This document shows positions 58,283 through 64,000 of a stretch of DNA of 64,000 bases, piece after piece (within the stretch, counting starts at the first letter, position 1; each line of letters starts with the position of its first letter). The stretch lies in assembly GCF_003337485.1 (NCBI RefSeq), contig NZ_QPJJ01000006.1, positions 62,001 to 126,000 on the forward strand, in the 5' to 3' direction. The position numbers were made by a program, and so were the translations under genes. The notes below the pieces were generated by a model, which was not told where the DNA came from, did no database searches, and was given only the letters and a program-made list of their open reading frames with translations. This DNA comes from Saliterribacillus persicus. GTDB taxonomy: Bacteria; Bacillota; Bacilli; Bacillales; Amphibacillaceae.

Positions 58283-59446
58283 TTAACCATTTACTAAAGC
58301 AACAATTTTTTCTGCACCATCTGCCATTGATTCAGCAGTAGTTATATTTAAGCCCGAATCCGCTAAAATTTCTTTACCTTGTTTTACATTTGTTCCTTCT
58401 AATCTAACAACTAATGGAATGGTTAAACCTACTTGCTTTGTAGCTTCTACGACACCATCTGCTATTACATCACATTTCATAATTCCACCAAAAATGTTCA
58501 CAAAGATTCCCTTGACATTTTTGTCGGATAGTATTATTTTAAATGCTTCTGTAACTTTCTCTGCAGTAGCACCGCCCCCAACATCTAAAAAGTTAGCGGG
58601 ATCGCCGTGGTAATGTTTGATAATATCCATTGTAGCCATCGCCAAACCGGCCCCATTGACCATACAACCAATGTTTCCATCTAAGGCAATATAGCTTAAG
58701 TCATACTTAGAGGCATCGATTTCTTTTTGATCCTCTTCATCTAAATCGCGGTATTCTACAATACCTTTTTGACGGAATAAAGCATTATCATCAAAATTTA
58801 GTTTTGCATCTAGTGCCAACACTTCACCATCACCAGTTGTAACTAATGGATTTATTTCAGCAATAGAACAATCTTTTTCAACAAATGCTTGATATAAATT
58901 CATCATAAATTTCACAGCTTTACCTAAATATTCATTTGGAATATTAATATTGAAAGCTAAACGTCTAGCTTGATAAGGCATTAAGCCCGTAACAGGATCA
59001 ATTACTTCTTTAAAAATCTTTTCAGGTGTTTCTGCAGCTACCTCTTCAATCTCGGTACCGCCTTCTTCTGAAGCCATCATGGTCACTTTTGATGTAGCTC
59101 GATCTAACACTAAACCAACATAGTATTCTTGTTTAATGTCACAACCTTCTTCAATTAGTAACCGCTTTACTTCTTTCCCCTCTGGTCCTGTTTGATGCGT
59201 AATAAGCGTTTTCCCTAAAATCTCTTCCGCATATGTACGTACCTCTTCTTCGTTCTTAGCTATTTTCACACCGCCTGCTTTACCTCTACCCCCAGCGTGA
59301 ATTTGAGCTTTTACAACGCTTACAGAGGATCCCAATTCTTTACCTACTTTTACAGCTTCATCTACTGTAAAGGCAACCTTTCCATTTGGGACAGCTACTC
59401 CGTATTGTCGCAAAATTTCTTTGCCCTGATACTCGTGAATGTTCAT
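58283..59446 (-). CDS. sucC: Succinyl-CoA synthetase beta subunit (ADP-forming type)
   Basis: SucC has the ATP-grasp nucleotide site and the succinate site. It begins [17 protein letters not shown]; the ATP-grasp region has [18 protein letters not shown], and later [31 protein letters not shown] and [12 protein letters not shown]. The start at 59446 fits GGAGG 7 nt upstream, giving 387 aa. The pair sucCD has its own promoter. Confidence 0.97.
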   Translation of the reverse strand: MNIHEYQGKEILRQYGVAVPNGKVAFTVDEAVKVGKELGSSVSVVKAQIHAGGRGKAGGVKIAKNEEEVRTYAEEILGKTLITHQTGPEGKEVKRLLIEEGCDIKQEYYVGLVLDRATSKVTMMASEEGGTEIEEVAAETPEKIFKEVIDPVTGLMPYQARRLAFNINIPNEYLGKAVKFMMNLYQAFVEKDCSIAEINPLVTTGDGEVLALDAKLNFDDNALFRQKGIVEYRDLDEEDQKEIDASKYDLSYIALDGNIGCMVNGAGLAMATMDIIKHYHGDPANFLDVGGGATAEKVTEAFKIILSDKNVKGIFVNIFGGIMKCDVIADGVVEATKQVGLTIPLVVRLEGTNVKQGKEILADSGLNITTAESMADGAEKIVALVNG

Positions 59447-59481
59447 CTTCCATCCTCCCATCAATTAATCACTGCAAATTC

Positions 59482-59510
59482 ATTGTATAAAACACAGTAG
59501 CACTTGTCCA
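59482..59510 (-). promoter_or_regulatory. SigA promoter of sucCD
   Basis: The minus strand shows TGGACA (59510-59505) and TACAAT (59487-59482), each one mismatch from consensus, exactly 17 nt apart. They lie in the 77-nt gap between ylqH and sucC. No cre-type operator is evident near it. Confidence 0.7.
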
Positions 59511-59523
59511 CAAATGACTATCA

Positions 59524-59799
59524 TTATTTTTTTGCTTTTTTATCAATTTGATAGACATAAGCAAAAACCTCTGCTACTGCCTGATATAATTCTTCAGGTA
59601 TTGTTTCATTAATATTCAGTGTTGATAAAAGAGCTACCAATGATGGATCCTCTTGTATAGGTACATTATTTTCTTTGGCTCGATTAATAATTTCTTCTGC
59701 CACGTAACCTTTTCCAACAGCTGTAACGCGTGGAGAATGATCTTTATTTTGATCATAGCGAAGAGCTGCTGCACGCTTTTTATAAAATTCTTCACTCAT
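59524..59799 (-). CDS. ylqH: FlhB C-terminal-domain-like protein YlqH
   Basis: This 91-aa soluble protein resembles the cytoplasmic C-terminal domain of FlhB without its membrane part. Matching segments are SPRVTAVGKGYVAEEIINRA, ENNVPIQEDPSLVALLS and VAEVFAYVYQID; FlhB at 32867-33946 ends AEILAYVYRVQRKI. The NPTH cleavage motif is absent. In B. subtilis it has the same place and no defined role. It overlaps ylqG by 4 nt. Confidence 0.88.
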   Translation of the reverse strand: MSEEFYKKRAAALRYDQNKDHSPRVTAVGKGYVAEEIINRAKENNVPIQEDPSLVALLSTLNINETIPEELYQAVAEVFAYVYQIDKKAKK

Positions 59800-61586
59800 A
59801 CGCGAAAATCAAACCCTTCTGAGAAATTTTCATGGGAGACTTTATTCTTTTGAGGAAGTGTTTCCTCTTCATTTATTTTTTTAAACGAAACAGATGATAG
59901 ATGATAGTCTAAATTAGACAAAGCTGTCTTTAAAAGAGCTTTATTACTTTCCTCTAAACCTAGCTCTTCAATAGCGTTATTGTAAATGGCGATATTCACC
60001 ACTCGGTTTTGTACTGCCATCTGAATAACAGTTTCACCAATATTGGATAATTCCAAATGAAATAATATTTTACAATAATCCGCATCAATTTCTCCATTTT
60101 CATTCTTTTTGTATCCTTCAAACTCCATAAACATATCATTTGGAAGTCCTAATTTTTCTCCTGGAATAACTAATTGTAAGTTAGGATTGTTCATCTCAGC
60201 CTGTATATTTTGCAATTGCATGCCTGTCAACGTACTTAACAGCTGCATCATTCTATCATTTCCAACCTCACTACTCTGCGCCATGCCTTGCATTAATAAT
60301 TGTTTCATAGAGAATTCAGTAGGCTGAGGAGTTTCTTTAGAAGGGGTAGCTAGTATAACTTCATCATTCAGACCACTTACTTGTATAAATTCTTTTAATA
60401 ATGCTAAAAATTGGTGTTTTACTGGAAAGGGAGCCTGTAGGGTCTGTTGATCATTAGCTAAAATTAATGCTCTCATCATTCCACTTTCAACAGGCGTTGT
60501 CTGTTTTTGCTGTAAGTTCGTTAACATATTTATGATTTGCTGATTTTCTGTTACTGTAGAAGTCTTGTTCTGAATCCAATTAGTAAGTTGAGCATTTTCA
60601 TTTTGACTCAACATTGGTTTTACTTTTGTATCTATATTCATTTGGATTATGAATTGTTTCCATTCATTTATTCTTTCCGGTTGATTGATGTTAGTACTTA
60701 ATCGGTTGATAACATTATTTAATTGTGAATCTTTAAGCAGCACATTTTGTTTTTCTGCTAAGTTACTCAAAGCTTCCATTACTCTTTCAGGAGTAGTATT
60801 AAAAGGCAGGGCTCCATTTGTTTGAGTTAAGCCACGTCGTATACTAGATGTAAATTCCGCTTGACTCATGTTTGGCGGGATTAACGCAGCTTTTTGAAAT
60901 AAAGTAAATAACTCTGTTGGTTGATTATTATTCATTTTTTGCATTACATTTAACATTGTATTATTAGAATTGGTGAGAAATGGAGCTAGACGTTCACGAA
61001 GCAGCTGCTCGACAGAAGTTGAAGCAGAAGAAGTGCTTAGACTGTTAGCTACCATTTGAAGTTTATCACCTAGCTGACCTTCTTTTAGAGATGTTAGACT
61101 ATTAAAGACTTCCCTTGTAATAGGTAAACCCTTCGACATCATTTCCATGATTTGAGCCTTGGTTTCATTCGAATTTCCATATTGTTGTAATAAACTGAGC
61201 ATTTCTTTAGATTGATTCGGGGTAAATGCAATATTTTGATTAATTAATGATTGTATAAAGCTTCTAGCTTCTTTTGGTACATTTATACCTAATTGTTTTA
61301 ACATAGCCTCTAACTGCGCGTTATTGCCACCTGTTTGCTCCGTTAATACTTTTAATTTGGTTATGTCACCAGTAGACAATACTTGAAACAAATAAGATTG
61401 CTTAGCAGATAAAGAAGTTTCGAGTTGGGCAACGATCTGTTGATTACCTATAGAAATCAATGCTCGATTATTAGGGTAAAGCTCTTGCACTCGACCTGAA
61501 ATCATTTGTCCAGCCTTTAAATTTGTAGTTGTTGGTTGAATAGCTCGATCTGACTTTAATAAACCCGACAAATGATTTACATTCAT
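59796..61586 (-). CDS. ylqG: FliK-C-terminal-domain-like protein YlqG
   Basis: This 596-aa protein corresponds to B. subtilis YlqG by position. It is rich in Gln, Asn and Ser, with an N-terminal OB-like segment (AGQMISGRVQELYPNNRALI) and long helical repeats in the middle. The last 90 residues resemble the FliK C-terminal domain: ILFHLELSNIGETVIQMAVQ aligns in pattern with LMLKLQPEHLGEITLKL of FliK in this window. No membrane helix is seen. It overlaps ylqH, which points to a joint function, but the function itself is unknown. Confidence 0.82.
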   Translation of the reverse strand: MNVNHLSGLLKSDRAIQPTTTNLKAGQMISGRVQELYPNNRALISIGNQQIVAQLETSLSAKQSYLFQVLSTGDITKLKVLTEQTGGNNAQLEAMLKQLGINVPKEARSFIQSLINQNIAFTPNQSKEMLSLLQQYGNSNETKAQIMEMMSKGLPITREVFNSLTSLKEGQLGDKLQMVANSLSTSSASTSVEQLLRERLAPFLTNSNNTMLNVMQKMNNNQPTELFTLFQKAALIPPNMSQAEFTSSIRRGLTQTNGALPFNTTPERVMEALSNLAEKQNVLLKDSQLNNVINRLSTNINQPERINEWKQFIIQMNIDTKVKPMLSQNENAQLTNWIQNKTSTVTENQQIINMLTNLQQKQTTPVESGMMRALILANDQQTLQAPFPVKHQFLALLKEFIQVSGLNDEVILATPSKETPQPTEFSMKQLLMQGMAQSSEVGNDRMMQLLSTLTGMQLQNIQAEMNNPNLQLVIPGEKLGLPNDMFMEFEGYKKNENGEIDADYCKILFHLELSNIGETVIQMAVQNRVVNIAIYNNAIEELGLEESNKALLKTALSNLDYHLSSVSFKKINEEETLPQKNKVSHENFSEGFDFRV

Positions 61587-61645
61587 CCCAATACCTCCTC
61601 GTGTACTTAGCGCTATTTTTTCGTTTAAAGTATTTTCTAATTAAT

Positions 61646-62410
61646 TTAAATCAAGATATTCTTCAAAAAACTTTTTCGATGAATCGGTGAACTACCATTG
61701 TTCTTTAATGCTTCGATATGTACATTGGTACCATAACCACTATTAGAATCAAATCTATAAGCAGGATACATATTGTGATATTCTTCCATGATTTGATCTC
61801 TTGTGACTTTTGCAATAATACTCGCCGATGCTATTGAGGTACTCATTTGGTCGCCTTTAATTATTGCTTCATAAGAACAATTTAGTTGTTCTAGAGGCAT
61901 AGCATCAATAAGCACATGATTAGGTGGTGGAGTTAATTTACTTATAGCCTCATACATCGCTTTTTTAGTAGCCTGATAAATATTCATCTCATCTATCGTG
62001 TTATTGTCTATGATACCAACACCAATGCTAATCGCTTGTTCTTGAATAAGTTTAAAAAACAATTCACGCTTTGTTTTACTTAATTGTTTCGAATCATTTA
62101 TTCCAAGCAAAGAAAAATTTTCGGGTAAAATTACAGCAGCAGCTACTACCGGACCTGCTAACGGCCCTCTACCTACTTCGTCCACACCAGCAATAAATCC
62201 TACATTGTTGGTATAATATGCTCTTTCATATCGCATCATTTCATCTGCTTTTTCTTTTTGCAGAGCTAACTGATGTTGCTTTTTTTCATATTGTGCAAGT
62301 AGTTGTTGCACACCTTTTCTGTCATCTAATTTTAAGTTATTAATTTCTTCCTCTGTTACTTCATTAATCTCTAGTATTTCTTTTATTTTAGCTATAGAAA
62401 GTTTACTCAA
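61646..62410 (-). CDS. rnhB: Ribonuclease HII
   Basis: RNase HII cuts RNA in RNA-DNA hybrids, including single ribonucleotides. After an N-terminal extension (about 1-70) typical of Bacillus, the active site reads AGVDEVGRGPLAGPVVAAAV (Asp77, Glu78), then NDSKQLSKTKRE, VLIDAMPL and STSIASASIIAKVTRD. The length is 254 aa. It follows rbgA after a strong terminator, so it probably has its own promoter, though none is clear. Confidence 0.96.
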   Translation of the reverse strand: MSKLSIAKIKEILEINEVTEEEINNLKLDDRKGVQQLLAQYEKKQHQLALQKEKADEMMRYERAYYTNNVGFIAGVDEVGRGPLAGPVVAAAVILPENFSLLGINDSKQLSKTKRELFFKLIQEQAISIGVGIIDNNTIDEMNIYQATKKAMYEAISKLTPPPNHVLIDAMPLEQLNCSYEAIIKGDQMSTSIASASIIAKVTRDQIMEEYHNMYPAYRFDSNSGYGTNVHIEALKNNGSSPIHRKSFLKNILI

Positions 62411-62452
62411 TTAATTTCTACCTCGTTTCCTTACTTATATCGGTTAAAACAG

Positions 62453-62485
62453 ATAAAAATAAAGACACCCGGCATGCGAATGTCT
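62453..62485 (-). terminator. Terminator of rbgA
   Basis: On the minus strand AGACATTCG (62485-62477) pairs with CGGGTGTCT (62471-62463), 9 bp with two G-U, around the loop CATGC. It is followed by TTTATTTTTATC. It begins 5 nt after the rbgA stop. Strong intrinsic terminator. Confidence 0.85.
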
Positions 62486-62489
62486 AATT

Positions 62490-63338
62490 CTAACTATTTG
62501 GATCTTCTAAAGTGATTGGACCTAATCTTCCTTGTCTTAAATCCTGCAGAACAATTTCAGCTACCTTTTCGTTTTTAACTCCGCCACCAGATTCTAAGGT
62601 TCCTCTTAACCTTCCAATGGTTTCGAAGATTTTTTCCATATCTTTTTCCGTCTTATCCAGTTGGTATCTCTCTACCAACCTTTCAGGATAATTCTCTTTC
62701 AAAAATTCCAAAGCAAAAATCGCAATATCTTGTAACGATAATATTTGATCTTTAATCGTACCAATTGCTGCTAATCGATAGCCAATAATTTCTTCATTGA
62801 ACTTCGGCCACAATATCCCAGGAGTATCTAATAGTTCGAAATCTTTTTTTACTTTTATCCATTGTTGTGCTGTAGTTACACCCGGACGATCACCAGTTTT
62901 TGCAACCTTTTTAGAAGCTAGCTTATTTATCAAAGTGGATTTACCGACATTTGGGATCCCTATAATCATTGCTCTAGGCGCACGCGGTCTTACTCCTTTC
63001 CTTATTAACCTATCCATTTTATCCTTTGCGACTTCATTTGCTGATTTAATTACTTGCTTGATGTCTTTATTATTTTTCACATCCACAGCAATAGCTTTTA
63101 AGCCCTGTTCTTTAAAGTGACTTAACCATTGATTTGTTTTCAGCGGATCAGCTAAATCAGATTTCATTAATACTACTAATTTAGGTTTATTATTGAGAAT
63201 TTGATGTAACATTGGATTTTGTGAAGAAAAAGGTGCACGAGCATCCACTAACTCAATTACGAAATCAACTAATTTTAACTTTTCTTGAACTTGTCTTCTT
63301 GCTTTTGCCATGTGACCCGGAAACCACTGAATTGCCAT
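62490..63338 (-). CDS. rbgA: Ribosome biogenesis GTPase RbgA (YlqF)
   Basis: RbgA is a circularly permuted GTPase needed for late 50S assembly. The motif order is permuted: G4 (KSDLAD, 59-64) precedes G1 (GIPNVGKST, 127-135), and G3 (DTPG) follows. The N-terminus IQWFPGHMAKARR contains the conserved His9. The C-terminal RNA-binding helical domain ends the 282 aa. The gene lies between lepB and rnhB and ends at a terminator. Confidence 0.97.
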   Translation of the reverse strand: MAIQWFPGHMAKARRQVQEKLKLVDFVIELVDARAPFSSQNPMLHQILNNKPKLVVLMKSDLADPLKTNQWLSHFKEQGLKAIAVDVKNNKDIKQVIKSANEVAKDKMDRLIRKGVRPRAPRAMIIGIPNVGKSTLINKLASKKVAKTGDRPGVTTAQQWIKVKKDFELLDTPGILWPKFNEEIIGYRLAAIGTIKDQILSLQDIAIFALEFLKENYPERLVERYQLDKTEKDMEKIFETIGRLRGTLESGGGVKNEKVAEIVLQDLRQGRLGPITLEDPNS

Positions 63339-63360
63339 TATTATTCACCTGCTTTTTCCA

Positions 63361-63918
63361 CTAATCTATTATTTTTATACGATTTAATGGCCAATATAAT
63401 ACAGAAGCTTTGCCAACCATTTGATCCTCACTAATGAAACCTAAATGTCTACTATCCGTTGAATCTCGGCGGTTATCACCCAATACCAAATAATATCCTT
63501 CAGGTATAGTTTCATACCCACCTAGAATATCATCCATTGTAAAATCGCTCGTATACGAATTGTTCTGCGTGTAATTCTTTTTTGCTTCTTTTATAAATGG
63601 TTCTTTTATCGGCTCTTCGTTTATAAACAATTGGTCATTTTCATATCTTACTGTTTCCCCAGGTAACCCAATTATTCTTTTTATATAATCTCTTTTTAAA
63701 GTAGCATGAAAGACAATCACATCAAATCTATCTGGATTAGTTAATGACTGGGATAATTTATTTACAATCATCTGATCTCCACTATGCAATGTAGGTAGCA
63801 TGGATGGTCCATCTACTACGATAGGCACGAAAATAAATACACGGACAATAAAAGCAATGAATAATGCTATAATGATCGTTTTTAACCAATCCATCCAATC
63901 ATTCTTTTTAAAAGTCAT
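63361..63918 (-). CDS. lepB: Signal peptidase I
   Basis: This membrane-anchored serine protease cleaves signal peptides. The N-terminal transmembrane helix (about 12-33) is followed by the nucleophile Ser39 in VDGPSMLPTL, and the general base Lys80 in RDYIKRIIGLPGE. Box D/E GDNRRDSTDSRHLGFI is intact. The 185 aa are the short Bacillus SipS-type. In B. subtilis the gene before rbgA is rplS; here lepB is in between, 22 nt from rbgA. Confidence 0.95.
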   Translation of the reverse strand: MTFKKNDWMDWLKTIIIALFIAFIVRVFIFVPIVVDGPSMLPTLHSGDQMIVNKLSQSLTNPDRFDVIVFHATLKRDYIKRIIGLPGETVRYENDQLFINEEPIKEPFIKEAKKNYTQNNSYTSDFTMDDILGGYETIPEGYYLVLGDNRRDSTDSRHLGFISEDQMVGKASVLYWPLNRIKIID

Positions 63919-63970
63919 GGTATTTCCCTTCTAAAAACAGTTATTATTAGTTTTTTATTTATATTTATAT

Positions 63971-64000
63971 AGAAGAAAAAGGAGCCTGACTAAGCAAGCT
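63971..64000 (-). terminator. Descending arm of a terminator, probably of rplS
   Basis: At the right edge the minus strand reads AGTCAGGCTCC followed by TTTTTCTTCT. This has the look of the second arm and T-run of an intrinsic terminator whose first arm lies outside the window. rplS would be the expected upstream gene; that is an inference. Confidence 0.4.

Noticed and set aside
1-64000. CRISPR arrays, insertion sequences, prophage genes, tRNA or rRNA genes
   Set aside because: No regularly spaced repeats, transposase or integrase genes other than XerC, and no tRNA-like cloverleaf or rRNA sequence were seen.

Overview
The window is 64 kb of AT-rich Firmicutes chromosome. The gene order (lepB-rbgA-rnhB, sucCD, dprA-topA-xerC-hslVU-codY, the fla/che operon, swrB-rpsB-tsf-pyrH-frr-uppS-cdsA-dxr-rseP-proS-polC, rimP-nusA-infB-rbfA-truB-ribF) is the Bacillus subtilis backbone. 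Protein details (PolC polymerase, SigD, SwrB, SwrD, FliY, CodY with conserved ligand residues) place it in Bacillaceae. The sequences look more like the Oceanobacillus/Virgibacillus/Gracilibacillus side than B. subtilis itself, but I cannot fix the genus. Every gene I accept, about 63, lies on the minus strand, so transcription runs from high to low coordinates. I see no mobile element, prophage, CRISPR array, tRNA or rRNA.

Layout, read in the direction of transcription. 63.9-61.6 kb: signal peptidase I, ribosome-assembly GTPase RbgA (with its own terminator) and RNase HII. 61.6-59.5 kb: ylqG-ylqH, which resemble the C-terminal domains of FliK and FlhB. 59.5-57.3 kb: succinyl-CoA synthetase with a good SigA promoter. 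57.3-50.0 kb: dprA, topA (terminator), then xerC-hslV-hslU-codY (terminator); trmFO, usual between topA and xerC, is absent. 49.8-21.0 kb: one long fla/che operon, flgB-flgC-fliEFGHIJ-motE-fliK-flgD-(TIGR02530-like)-flgE-swrD-fliL-fliM-fliY-cheY-fliOPQR-flhBAFG-cheBAWCD-sigD-fapA-like-small unknown-swrB. It encodes the basal body, C-ring, export gate, hook and chemotaxis core, ending with the late-gene sigma factor. 21.05-16.7 kb: rpsB, tsf, pyrH, frr, each pair or block separated by terminators, then a leader and uppS. 17.5-7.3 kb: uppS-cdsA-dxr-rseP-proS-polC (lipid and isoprenoid synthesis, membrane proteolysis, replication). 7.1-0.1 kb: rimP-nusA-rnpM-ylxQ-infB-ylxP-rbfA-truB-ribF (transcription, translation and ribosome maturation), followed by an S15-type leader for rpsO, which starts beyond the left edge.

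Most genes are classical. The most unusual signal is in front of swrD. A near-perfect Shine-Dalgarno lies 33 nt from the ATG, separated by a 24-nt hairpin with a GAAA loop; folding it would leave 9 nt, an ideal distance. Other points are an inverted-repeat leader before uppS, a CodY-box-like site before flgB right after codY, the missing trmFO, the FliK-like/FlhB-like pair outside the flagellar operon, an HslV without the N-terminal Ser of B. subtilis ClpQ, and an unrecognised 101-aa protein beside a FapA-like protein. All statements come from reading the sequence and from memory of these families; no database search was run.
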